From the NCBI RefSeq assembly GCF_905220365.1, contig NC_061129.1, positions 8,556,803 to 8,620,802 of the forward strand: a DNA stretch of 64,000 nt, written 5' to 3'. How positions within the stretch are numbered: position 1 is the first letter of the stretch; every line of letters starts with the position of its first letter. This document shows, piece after piece, positions 35,395 through 46,846 of this stretch. The translations under genes were made by a program, and so were the position numbers. The notes beneath the pieces are model-generated. The model was not told the origin of the DNA. It worked only from the letters and a program-made list of their open reading frames with translations, and searched no databases. The DNA comes from Vanessa cardui. Lineage: Eukaryota; Arthropoda; Insecta; Lepidoptera; Nymphalidae.

Positions 35395-37686
35395 AGATTT
35401 AAAACGATTGCTTCCATTCATAAAATTATTAATGTGATCGTAAAATTGGGCAAATTTTATTGTCTCGAAGGCATAATGGGAAACTAATGTAGCGTGTTAT
35501 TATTCAGATCGGTTGTAGCAGTAAAATACGAGTATTTGTGCCTGAGATCTGACGATGCGTCGGGGGCCCACTGCGTTCCCAGCGGAAGTCCCCTCTGCTA
35601 TTTGAATATCAAACATATTTAGGTAATATTTCATTGGAACAGTTATGATATTCTTCCTTTACATTTTATTACGGATACGTGAATACAATCCTAACACAAA
35701 TATGATAATTACTGTGAGTTGAAACTTTTAAGATTTCAATCTAAAGAATACAAAACAAAGATTATAAAAAATGGTATTTATGCCGCATAGCGGCCGTATA
35801 ATTTTTAGCACTTCATATCCTAATAAATTTAAATATTTATGTTATAAAATTTAGTTGTTTTTATTGAGATCATCGATGCGAGACTGCAGAGCACATATCG
35901 GAGCGTAGGTATGTAGATATGTACTGATTTATGAGAACATCAGCGGGTTGTAATTGCGATGGCCATCGTGCAGTTCACAGAAGCGCATAGAGGGCTACTT
36001 GTTCGTTGCATCGAGAATGTTGAGCAGCTCTTATAGAAATATTATTAAAAACATGTGTCAATGCAATCTTCGTGTGAATTATATAATCGCATTATAAATA
36101 TTTCCTCTAATTTACGACGAGATAAAGTGATTTATGAATGCTTTTAGAAATACTCATTAGTATTTTTATTTTATCGCGTAACCGACCGTATTGATGGTTA
36201 CCTAAATGTGCGAGGTCACTGAGTATTTTGGCCAAAGAGATAAATATTAATAAAACGACCCGATTGTCTTCTTTTTCGTGTGAAAATAAGCACGGGAAGA
36301 GAAAACAATATGCTTTTGTTTTTCTTTATTGTTATTGCAGTAAAACATTTAGCGAACGACGTACGGCGATAAAACACGTTATTTTGTGTGACAAAACGTC
36401 AAGCTTCATGAGAAAATATCGACCCGCAGATAGTGGAATAAGAAAATTATTACTAGTTAATTAATGCGACCCGGCAGAATATTTCCGTAATTAAAAAAAA
36501 AATACGTTTCTTTTTATTCTTACGCGGAACACCGAAATACATTCTGTAAATTTAATTTTAAATGCTGCGTAATACATTTGCGTATTTTTAGCCTTAATAT
36601 TTTATTTTCATTATTTAAAGTTTACACAAAAATGATAAATATTTTAATATTGTTTCGATTACGAAGTATATTTTAATGATGCCATTGACTTACAAAAGTA
36701 TAATATTATCCTTAATACTTGAAAAAAATGTTGATACAATTAGTCCTAAATGCTTATAATGGTATAAAATGTTGTTAATAGAATTTAAAATTTATGATTC
36801 ATTCTGAGCCTACGCCGTCCATATGTTAATGTGATGAACGATGAATTGGCCACTAATAAGATAATTGGCCGCGCTCTGTACCGACGTAAATCAACATCTA
36901 AACAGCTGCGGACATCGATAACCCCATACGCTATGAAATCATTAAAAAACTATTGAATTTTATTGAATTTGTCCAGCTTATTTTAAGCTGCAAATGTTTG
37001 TGACCACGATACATCGACTTTATTTTTTTGAATATATATAAAAGTATAGATATTTTATATGTTAATTTATAAAACCTATTTTGAATATATTATATTATTT
37101 TTAAAACTTATGATTATTAAACTTGAATTGAAACGTGGTATGAAAGTTGTCAAGATGTGACTATTGCCTCGATAGGTAGATTGTCTACCGTTAAAGTACT
37201 ATGACTATAGTCATTTTTATATATTAGTTGTATCTGCTACTGCGTCGGTGAAATTTTTTGTTCAATATCTCTGTTATAACATAGAACATATGACGAATTT
37301 TATACATAAGATAGAATATATGGAATCATGCATTTTCATCAGGTCTTATAAAATATATTTTGTGTGTGTCTAGTATACACCATTACATATAGTGATGTAG
37401 TTCATAGCTTCACAAGCTCGACACGGACTCAACAATACCCGTTGGAACACGTCCAATCTTGCTCCTGACTTTCATGTGTGACGTGGTGCTCTCAAGACTG
37501 ATTTTTTTCTATCAGATTATATCAGTCGCAGATCGACCACCTGGTGGTATAAGTTCATTTCATATTCATCTTCGCGCTGGTACTGCTAGAAAGAATATGC
37601 CGCATATGGTAGTCTTGTGATTACACTAGCTTACTGAGAGTCGAGTTGAAATACTATCTAAAGCATTAACTATCCGAAGCAGCAGG
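35395..37686. other. Spacer
   Basis: No gene supported apart from the weak exon candidate at 36,330-36,464. A moderately GC patch lies at 35,540-35,590. Otherwise AT-rich. Confidence 0.5.
36195..36464 (+). other. Open frame with acceptor-like site and half zinc-finger-like pattern
   Basis: The + frame is open from 36,195 to a TAA at 36,462-36,464. Inside it, 'tttctttattgttattgcag' (36,321-36,340) is an almost ideal 3' splice site. The frame then reads YCSKTFSERRTAIKHVILC: C-x3-F-x8-H-x3-C, the spacing of the second half of a C2H2/C2HC zinc finger. The other expected cysteine is one residue too close (C-x1-C), and if the acceptor were used it would be spliced away. After the motif, the basic stretch DKTSSFMRKYRPADSGIRKL ends in a stop. 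No neighbouring finger or TGEKP linker is present. It is probably chance in AT-rich DNA, but remains a possible terminal exon. Confidence 0.15.
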
Positions 37687-37986
37687 AAAACAACAACACC
37701 CTGTAAATTCCCACTGCTGGGCTAAAAGCCTCCTCTCCCTTTTGAGGAGAAGGTTTGGAACATATTCCACCACGCTGTTCCAATGCGGATTGGTGGAATA
37801 CACATGTGGCAGAATTTCTATGAAATTTGTCACATGCAGGTTTCCTCACGATGTTTTCCTTCACCGCTGAGCACGAGATGAATTATAAAGACAAATTAAG
37901 CACATGAATCAGCGGTGCTTGCCTGGATTTAAACCAGCAATCATCGGTTAAGATGCCCGCGTTCTAACCACTGGGCCATCTCGACA
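37687..37986 (-). mobile_element. Near-complete SINE (Metulj-type)
   Basis: Reverse-strand copy. From the left: tail 'aaacaacaaca', 'ccctgtaaattcccactgct', 'cctccttttgaggagaagg'-type block, 'caatgcggattggtggaata', 'cgatgttttccttcaccgct', 'gaatcagcggtgcttgcctg', 'caatcatcggttaagatgcc', 'cgttctaaccactgggccat'. All parts of the family are present. The 64-codon frame on it is not a gene. Confidence 0.9.
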
Positions 37987-38600
37987 CAGGAAAAGGCCAA
38001 CAATAATTATTGGTCAAGGTACAACTTGCCCAAAAACAAAACCCTACCCCCCGTAATATTTCATACAGATTTACGTAAGGATACATTTTTGCATTTATTA
38101 TAAAGACAAAACTAAAACTCTTAAACAACTACACCAGTTGATATTATTGTTTGTCGTATGTGATGTGTTTCATTAGAATTAATATTATTGTGTATACGAA
38201 CCATGGTCACCCGACATATAGATGATTCACTTTATTGTTGTAAGTTTGGATCGATTTAAGTAAACACAATTAGGCTTGAAATACTGTACGATCGGTAATA
38301 GAGGATATTTATTGTCATTGGGATTTTATAACCGTTTCGTTTATTTAATTGGTAAACGAATCTTTGTGTTTTCGAATTGAATAACTTACATCAGCGATAT
38401 TATCTAATGTCACTTGCTTATTAATTGACAAATTTACAATTGATTCGGACTTACCACAGCCCTGTCATGAACTGGCAAAATATAGTCAGCGGGTTTTATA
38501 TATTTGCTTTATTTCGTAAGTTTTACTTGCAATACTCAAGGATGAAATGACGTCACAAAGTTAATCCGACAAAATTAAATATCACATTTATTATTTATAG
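37987..38600. other. AT-rich spacer between two head-to-head SINEs
   Basis: No gene. At 38,548-38,555 the palindrome TGACGTCA, a consensus cAMP-response/ATF site, stands in AT-rich surroundings. Confidence 0.5.
38548..38555. promoter_or_regulatory. CRE-type palindrome TGACGTCA
   Basis: Exact 8-bp CREB/ATF consensus. A single 8-mer in 64 kb is expected about once by chance, so this alone is weak. Confidence 0.25.
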
Positions 38601-38882
38601 CATGAGCTGATGATCGCGTAGTGCTGAGTACATCTGAATTTTAACCGGTTGTTAAACCCATGTAAGCTCCTCTGAATTTTCATGTGTTTAATTTTATTTG
38701 TTTTTGAAATTATTACGTGTTTGGCGGTGAGGAAAATTAGGAAACCCGCATGTGTTGATGATGATGTAATTGCGACACAAGTGTATCCACCAATCCAAAA
38801 TGGATTATGGTGGAATTAATTTTCCGCCTTTTCCTCAAACGAAAAGGAAGCTATAGCTCAGTAGTCATTGACAGGCTAAATC
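38601..38882 (+). mobile_element. Old, divergent SINE copy
   Basis: Full-length but heavily mutated: 'gagctgatgatcgcgtagtg', 'cctctgaattttcatgtgtt', 'ggcggtgaggaaaattagga', 'aacccgcatgtgttgatgat', 'ccaccaatccaaaatggatt', 'ctcagtagtcattgacaggc'. The order of blocks matches the fresh copies and identity is much lower, so it inserted long before its neighbour at 37,687-37,986. Confidence 0.7.
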
Positions 38883-40099
38883 TGTACATTAATAACATTA
38901 AAACTTAACTTGAAACATGGTTTATGTACACAATAATTGTATTTACTGATTGATTAAGTCGATTTATTTTATTTATATAATGATATGTTATTCATTCAAA
39001 CCGTTCAACCGTGCTTAAAATTGTATTTAATCACTGCGTAACAGTTAACGTTAATTGGTAATAATAGTATGAGATTAGGTAATTAATTCGGTTTTTAAAC
39101 ACTATGATATTTGCAAGGTTATTTTTTACTAACAGTAACGACCTTGCGCACATTATGTGCTGATAGAACGTCACCTGACGGATGACGAGTAACAAAGTAC
39201 ACAGATAACAACAAAATACTTGGCATTAATTAAAAGTTTATTAGTAGAATATTCTCATTAGTAATGGCATAGCTATGTTATTATGTCAATGTTTGAATTT
39301 TAGGTCGAAAGTCGATTGGGAAACGATATGTCCGTGTTGTTAAATATAAATAATTTGGTTGAAACGAAATGAGGGCCATTTAGAAACATGAGGGCAATAA
39401 AACTAGTGCGTGTCGAGTGAACTCGGTCGCAGCTCTACGAATGGCACGTCCAATTTGAGGAGAACTCTCGCATTTCCTGCTATGATCTCGTTGCCGTCTG
39501 ATGTAAGAAAGCGCGCGGGGGACGGGGTAGTTCTTGTTATAGCCTATAATACACCGTCGATTCGAGTATCGATATCGCTACGATGCGTAACGTAACTACA
39601 TATGAAATTAACATTCTAAACGTAGTTGGGAGTACGTGCGCTGCGGGCAACGATATATACCGTAAGAGTACTTACTTGTTGAAATCGATGTTTTGATATC
39701 CACATGCCTAAAACTGTCGCAATTCACCCATTCTCGCTGCGCCAGATGAATCGTAACTACCTCATTATGTCATCTTCACAGTTTTCTCTGTTCTATGAAA
39801 ACTATTTTGGATTGAATAATTTATATTCAAGTAGTTGTATAATTTATAAACCGTCTGTACATGTGTATGTAAGTAAACTCCTAAGCGGTCAATACAAATT
39901 AATGATTATTTTTTTGTGTAAGTGGCGCTGCAATCAGGGCGTACTTAAAATTCTTATTAAACGCGGACGAAGTCAGAGCGAGAATTAGTAGATCAAGTAG
40001 ATTATCTTTTGTTGTATTTATATTATTAACAAATATATAATATATTTCTAAAACAATGATAACATTTTTATATTATAATAATACTCTATATTTCTATCG
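38883..40099. other. Spacer
   Basis: No gene. A CpG-containing patch lies at 39,410-39,560 (aagcgcgcgggggacggggt). The end 'cgcggacgaagtcagag' at 39,962-39,978 resembles the terminus of the repeats at 43,984 and 11,045 and may be a remnant on the + strand. The 94-codon + frame (39,704-39,988) ends in that remnant and has no domain. Confidence 0.45.
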
Positions 40100-40260
40100 T
40101 AAATGCGACGGAATGATTGTCTGTCTATGGTCCTTTATGATAAAATAAAAAAACCGAAATAGATAAAATTTGACCAGTTTAAATCCCAATCAATACATAG
40201 GCTACTTTTTATCTAAAACCTGACCAAACCCTAACGAACGAACTTAAGCGCGGTCGGCAA
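40100..40260 (+). repeat. Decayed interspersed repeat
   Basis: 'gacggaatgattgtctgtct' then 'acataggctactttttatct' and 'aacgaacgaacttaagcgcg' follow the block order of the abundant lepidopteran repeat that also occurs at 33,575 and 57,958. Strongly mutated. Confidence 0.45.
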
Positions 40261-43200
40261 ATAAAAACTTTATATTTTCATACGTTACTCAAAATAAATT
40301 ATTTTGTAATATCAAAATATTTTTATAAAGGTGGATATGACAGTCAAATAAAAAAAATTGAGAAGCTTCAATTCATATAATACACTTATACCGTAGATAT
40401 TCTTTATTAAGACCACTTGATAAGGATATTTTACATTTTAAAGTACCTACCTAGTGTTTTCAAAGACAAAAGAGGTGAAAAATTCGTATGCAACTTTTTT
40501 AAAAACCAATTTATTCTTTGGGAAAAGGCAAAGAAAATTCAATTCGAACACATATTTTGATACTGAATATACAATTTGTGGGATAACAACTTGACATATT
40601 GATCGGCAGAATGCCATAGGACGTTTTCACACTCACACAAAAGAAGTGTCTATTTTTTTTTAAATAAATCGCTCAAACGTCTTACACAAAATTCCTAAAA
40701 ACTAATCAAAGGTTTTTAAACATTATCTATCTCGTTTATTGTCTATGTAATAACGATATTTTCAGGACTCTTTATTTACATAACAAAAAATTTAAATATT
40801 AATTAATAATTACAAAAATATATGCCGATATGATACATTCAGATTTCCGCCATTTGTGAATTAATTAATATATTCACATATGAAATATAGGTGTTCGCTT
40901 GTAATCGAGTTTAAACTCTAGTATCGATTGGGTTTCCGAGTGTTTTATATTTATGCAAAACACTACAAAATAATTAACGTATCAACTTATTTATATGACG
41001 TCTTAAGAAATAATTATATCAGCTTGGCAACACTGTAATTCGATAATATGCTTCGTACATATAAAATACGTAAATAATTGCTTTCGTTACTCTTCTAATT
41101 AATTTTCTATTTTGAACGTCAATGAGACGTCCAACTTCTTTTATTAATGCACGTCGGTCCAATTATTTTCATTTTAATTTCGCAAAAAGTATCTTTTATG
41201 ATCACGCAGTCTTTTATCGTGTTTGCAATGAAATGAATTTAAAACAAACAAATAAACTTATTTCAGTGATACACAGATATCAAAATATAAAGAAATCTAA
41301 ATATTTAATATATATGTTTAATTATTTAATATTTTAACTCAAATTTATCACTTATTATATATATAAATTTATTACTTTAAAATTTTTTACATAAATTATA
41401 ATAAAGAGTAATAAAAAAAAATAAAATTTGATAAATTGAACGCAAAACAACAACAAGCCAAAGAAATAAGTTGTTTACGCACAAAAACAAGCCAAAGAAA
41501 TAAGTTGTTTAAGATTATAACAGTTGTAAATTTTATGTAAATTATAATATAAAATTCAACGATACTATGAAACGGATCCTACAAACCCTTTAAATATTGA
41601 AAGTAATGTTACGAAATACACGTCCAAGAATATGCTTATCAATAGAGCTCATGCAATTGAATAGCATTAATATGAATTTCTGAGGAGCCGCTCCACGTTG
41701 CTGGGACACGTGAAAACTTGAAAATAATATCGGATCATTATTTTACAAATGCATGGACATGATTTTATTATGAATCTGTAACCGCTGCGATAAATCGCAT
41801 TATCATAAATATTTGCATTACCCTTAAACAAATAAGATCTATTCCGAAGTTTGAACGCCGTTTTGAATACGTTACAAGTAATTTGGTTCCGATTATACTT
41901 TGATATTTCGAAGACTATTTCGTTCAGCTCTCGATATTATCTTTATTTAGTAAAGGCATGTAATAAAATATAAAAATATACACATAATTCATGACGCACT
42001 GAGCTTATAAATCTTTGAAGAGTTGTATATCACAGCGCGTTCGTTTTACCGCTAATTAATTTAGCGCTTTCTTTTTCATAACAAACGAGGGAGTGAATGA
42101 AATTCCAAAAAGTGTAAATTAACTTGTAGTGTATAAGTTACCGCGGACTCATTAAATACATTCCTCGTCATGCGTCCCGGGTTTCATAAATATTTCTCTA
42201 GCGCATCACGATTATACAGCTGGATGTTAAAGCGCGAAAATTGTTTTTATTTTTTACACAACTCTTTTGTATTTAGAATTATCTCATGTTTTCGCGTTGA
42301 ATAATAGTTTTAGTTATAGAAATACCATGTTTTATTTATATTTATGTTATATTGTAAGCAACGGCAATAACCGCTTCATTTATAGAATTTTATCGTTTGT
42401 ATGTAAAGATATAAAAAGGGTAATATAATACTTTTATACCTCAATAAAGGACATCTCTGTATAGTATTATAAGTAGTGTATGATGAGTGGTTAGTCCAGC
42501 ATTTTCAGAGTGGCGGACAGATGTCATCTGATGATATACACGACTCATTGTGTGGTAATTTCGTTCGACCATTTAATTGCCGTTTCACTATATTCTGACA
42601 GTCTGAACAATTTATAGAGACACTCCGAATTGCTCAGTTTTAATACATTGTAATTTATCATCATTAGAGACAAAATATCCATGTTTGTACAGAGACGAAT
42701 TAACTTTGGTTGTGAAGGCGAGTTTCGATGGATATTTGTCATTATACAAATTATAAGACATTTTAAAAATTTACTTAATTTTATATTAAACTGCAACAAC
42801 TGTCTTAGCAGACATTTCAGGGTAACGCTCAGTGGATGTAAAAAGACAAGAACGCTAATAAAATAGCTCGCACTGTGCATTTCATGAGTTAACTAATTTT
42901 ACTATCTGCTATATTTAAGGACTCTTATTACATTATGTAATGTTGTTTATATTCCACACGTATTAACAAACAAAGAGTTATGTTTAACTTACATAACACT
43001 CCTAAACTTATTAAAATTTAGAATTAAATGTTTTTGCTCATAGTATATCTTTTATAATAATTTACTAGGAAAATAATAAATGTTTTACAAATGTTAAAAT
43101 AATAACAATAACAATGGTTTAATTTTTAGCAAGTGGGACTAAAATTCTGCATAATATATTTTTACTGTTTTAAGGTATATCTTTATCTTTGTTTAAAGAT

Positions 43201-43727
43201 TAAATTTAAAATCTTTTAAGAACAGTTGTAATAATTTTATGATTGTTTTTTATTAACATTGAAACATAACACGAAACTTCGATTCGAAACAACATGAGTT
43301 TATCGATGTTTGTCCATTTCGTATTACAAAAATGTTATTTAAAAACTTTTTAAAACCATTATACATTCTAAGGCATCTGACATGTTATATAAGTTGTTGA
43401 CTTAGAGAGGTTGTGTATGATGAGGTGACTTTATAATGTTTACACTGAATGGTTAATGAGACGGCTGGTGAATGTGTTTGATATGGTCGACCTCTTTAAT
43501 ATTTATAGACCAACACAAAACTAATATCCATCCCGATTTGCGATTCCATAAATATGTTTTATGATTCAAAATCAAAATATACATCCGTGTTAGCTGCTAT
43601 GGACAGATTTGATTCGTCGTTTAATAACATCAAATAAAATTGAAGGCGGAAGAATCGGTAAACAACTCTCTTGTAATCTATAGTCAATAAAATCTTATAA
43701 ATAAACTAATCTATACAAATAATGACG
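40261..43727. other. AT-rich spacer
   Basis: No gene. Contains the 24-bp direct repeat at 41,454-41,511. A 111-codon - frame (42,545-42,880) faces a 61-codon + frame and has no recognisable domain. Very AT-rich between 41,300 and 41,450. Confidence 0.5.
41454..41511. repeat. Exact 24-bp direct repeat, 34-bp period
   Basis: The 24-mer beginning caagccaaagaaataag occurs at 41,454-41,477 and 41,488-41,511 without mismatch. The 10-bp linker resembles the sequence before the first unit (cgcaaaac / cgcacaaaaa), so the true unit is about 34 bp, duplicated once. Perfect identity suggests a recent event, useful as a length-polymorphism marker. Confidence 0.9.
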
Positions 43728-44007
43728 ACCCGGCCCGACCTCGTACGGGTGCAATGATATGTCATCACAGTCGCCCTCTCGAATCATTCTATCTATTAAC
43801 AAAACCGCATCAAAATCCGGTGCGTAGTTTTAAAGATTTAAGCTTAAAGGTAAAGGTAAAACGACTTTGTTTTATACTATGTGATGATTATAAATACGAA
43901 AGTAACTCTGTAACGCGTTAAACTCCAAAAGCGATTTTGACGAAATACAGTATGGAGTGAATTTAACACCGGTAAATTACATGCGGGCGAAGTCACGGGA
44001 ATGTAGT
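43728..44007 (+). repeat. Composite interspersed repeat
   Basis: 'cccggcccgacctcgtacgg' and 'gtgcaatgatatgtc', then 'aaccgcatcaaaatccggtg', 'cgtagttttaaagatttaag', 'gactttgttttatactatgt', 'aaagtaactctgtaacgcg' and the end 'gcgggcgaagtcacggga'. These are consecutive blocks of a widespread lepidopteran repeat, probably the 3' region of a non-LTR or Helitron-like element. The fragment at 7838-7988 is a second copy. Confidence 0.65.
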
Positions 44008-44644
44008 ATAGAATAAAGTACGCATACTTCAAATGTTGAAATTATTGTTAAACAAAATAAGATTTAAAATCCAGTTGCACTCTTAAAATTTAAATTAAAA
44101 AAAATTGAGTGTAAGAGATTTTTCATGACACGTAATGACCAGTCCGAACAGATCACAGATGCCGTAAAGACACTTTGAAGAAATTAACAAAATTTATTAT
44201 GTATCATGTATCAATTGAAAAAAATTTGAACGTAGAATAAATATTTAAAGCCAGGAATGATATTTCTCACCGTGGTCCGTAACCTTAATGATATAAAAAA
44301 AAAATATATCCGATTGAGCCAAAATAAGTCTGTAGATTTTTATGCTACGTTTAAATGTCATTTAAAACATTCGATTAAATTAACTATCAAGTCTAATGTC
44401 GTTAAAATCGCCTGCATTTAATAAAACTTTATAAGATCTTAAGATAACACAACATAGTTTAGTTTATATGTACCTGTTATCGATTTGTAAATACGTCAAC
44501 GCAAATATCAACGATTTATCTGTATGTTAGTCGAAGTATATCGATGCATAGTACATGTTATTTTTATTTGAACTATAATAAGTTTTAATCCTAATGTTAA
44601 ACAAATTGCTTGAAGAAACAAAACGTAAAGAACCCAAAAAAATA
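44008..44644. other. AT-rich spacer
   Basis: Nothing recognised. Confidence 0.5.
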
Positions 44645-44858
44645 ATACTTCTATCTAGACTATTAGGACGTCATACATAGCCAGTTCTTGTCAGCGGCTT
44701 CGGCATTAAGCATAAAAATGTAGCCCGTGTCCTACCTCAGAGTCCAAACTTGCTTCAATTCTGAATATCATCAAAATCTGTTCAGTTGTCCAGCCGTGAA
44801 AGCATAACATACTAAAAGACAGAAAGAGATACTTTCGTTTTTGCATTAATACAGATTA
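44645..44858 (-). repeat. Interspersed repeat, reverse copy
   Basis: On the - strand: 'aacgaaagtatctctttctg', 'gctttcacggctggacaact', 'gaacagattttgatgatatt', 'ttgaagcaagtttggactct', 'gaggtaggacacgggctaca'. This is the same family as 33,575-33,800 and 57,958-58,140. The 'acggctggacaactgaac' block is better kept here than in those copies. Confidence 0.65.
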
Positions 44859-45010
44859 CAATAAATTTTATTAAATAAATTAAAAGTGTTTATGTTTTTG
44901 ATTCCATAAAGAAATAAAAAAATCACAATATTTGCCTATAATATAATGTAATCGGTTAGAATAGTCAATTTTAAAACATAGCCACCTGTGAGTATGTGAA
45001 AATAGAGGTG

Positions 45011-45039
45011 CACTCAATTGAGTGAAGTATTTATACTTC
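45011..45039. repeat. Two adjoining palindromes
   Basis: cactcaattgagtg (45,011-45,024) is a perfect 14-bp palindrome. It overlaps by one base with gaagtat-tt-atacttc (45,024-45,039), a 7-bp inverted repeat. The core actcaattgagt recurs at 49,831-49,842. Could be paired binding sites for dimeric factors. Function unknown. Confidence 0.6.
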
Positions 45040-46806
45040 ATAACTCGATGAGCCGACATATTTATATGACTGGAGAGATTACACTCAGGACAAGTGGCTT
45101 TGCATACATTAAAGGCTTATTATCTTCTATCATAAACTGCTACTGAGAAAATCCATTTTTAATTGATTCTTTATTTAACATAGAAGCATTATGCTTACTT
45201 ACTGATTCAAACTTAACTGTACAACTCTATAAATCTCTTTATAAATCCAAAATTTGAAACGTGGACGTTGAGATCTACAGACTTATAATCTAACCACTAT
45301 TCTAGTCTATTGTTAAAAATAATAAGCTATTAAACTACTAAGATACCGTTTTATATTTTCATTCCCTTAAAAGCTATTGTAAAACATCTTCCATGAAGAA
45401 TAATGAGTCGGTACAAAATGTATTCGAAAAAGCTTTAAATAAATCCCTCGATATTAATGTAGCATTCATAATACCTTTATGAACTCGCGACGAACTCCGT
45501 GTCACTTAATCTAATCCCATAAATTATGTAATAAAATTAAGTGGTAACTGACAACAACGGTTTTCAAATATGAAATGAGTTAAATCGCAGTTAACAGCAT
45601 AATACGTGTTTTAGACTTTTTTTGTTGACTCGTCGCCACAGCGGCATTTCCTGCTACCGTATGAAAGAAGAAAATAAAACACAATTAAGCGCCTTATACC
45701 TTTACGATAAAGTCTAAAATTGATAACAACGTGTAAAAAAATTTCAGCTTCAGTAATGTGGTGATTAATTGTGATATAAAGACCTTTATATTTCTGTTGT
45801 TACACTCTGACGCGTCATTTTATAGACGCGACACGGAATTGTTACCATACGGGTGACATTAAATATATTTTAAGACATTTATAAATACACGCCCTGTTAC
45901 TTTATAGTATGCGTAAACCTAACGATTGACTGTACTGTATCTGAAAAAGAACATGGAAGGAAGTGTCCAATTAGGCAAAGCTCGGGCATCGTAATGCGAT
46001 AATTCCGCGAGCTCAATTGATTTCACGTCTGCAGATAACTGCTGGATGTTGTCTAGTGCATGTTATCAGATCGACGTGTCGCTGTCGCCACATGCCGCCC
46101 ACTCTGCTGCTAGGCCGCATTCGTACTGGAAGTTTTAAAACAATTATTATTGCTCAACTAAATACACTTTAATTTTCATTGTCGTCGCCTACACAAAATT
46201 CGAATTGAATTTTTATTAATTCACCTTTTATGTACTCCCTATTGATTAAGAAGCATAAACGGAGACGTTTTGGACTTATACGATCGAATAATATGTATTT
46301 ACAACGAGAAACATTCAATTATGTTAATTTTTATGGCTGCTTACTGAGGGTATCGACATTAAAAACCGAACAAACGTTCCGCTCTAGCTTCATATTTTAC
46401 AAGCATAAAAAACGTATATGGAGCAATATGTGCATAAATGTCAATATTTATCCGGCACGTCGCGGCCGGGGGAGCTGGCTCCTCGATTTATAAGCGACAT
46501 TTAGGTCCTAAGCAGCGGCGAAGGCCGGCGCTCACAGCGGTATGTCCCGTATTATAACGTCCAGCATCGTAATTGTCGATTAATTATCTCGGTTTCAATA
46601 AAACATACGCCATACAGATGAAATTGTATAATTTTAGTCGACGGCCATCACTAATAAGGCATAACCACCGCTGCGTACGTCGTGAATACTTTGTACATAA
46701 ACTATAAAAATGTAAAAAGTGTAGACGAACTGTGGGTTCGAATAATCAAATCGCTTCGGAGACCCAGTTAACGGATGAAATGACGTCGACGGCAGTTAGA
46801 GCAATA
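45040..46806. other. Spacer with a GC pocket
   Basis: No gene. 45,260-45,310 read on the - strand vaguely resembles a tRNA-like SINE head, but too weakly to call. A GC pocket at 46,450-46,545 contains cacgtcgcggccggggga. The 87-codon + frame at 46,230-46,493 is Arg/Lys-rich without a domain. Confidence 0.45.
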
Positions 46807-46846
46807 GTCGTACGTAGTCGTACGTAGTCGTACGTAGTCGTACGTC
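46807..46846. repeat. Four-unit 10-bp tandem array (gtcgtacgta)
   Basis: Four direct copies of gtcgtacgta, the last ending in c. The flanks (tcgtgaaagtgt) do not continue it. Each unit contains the self-complementary tacgta/cgtacg, so the array can also fold or be bound as repeated palindromes at one helical turn (10 bp) spacing. Confidence 0.9.

Noticed and set aside
45240..45310. Possible tRNA-like SINE head on the - strand
   Set aside because: Only a few scattered matches ('gtggttaga' and 'tcaaattt'); no body or tail of the SINE follows.
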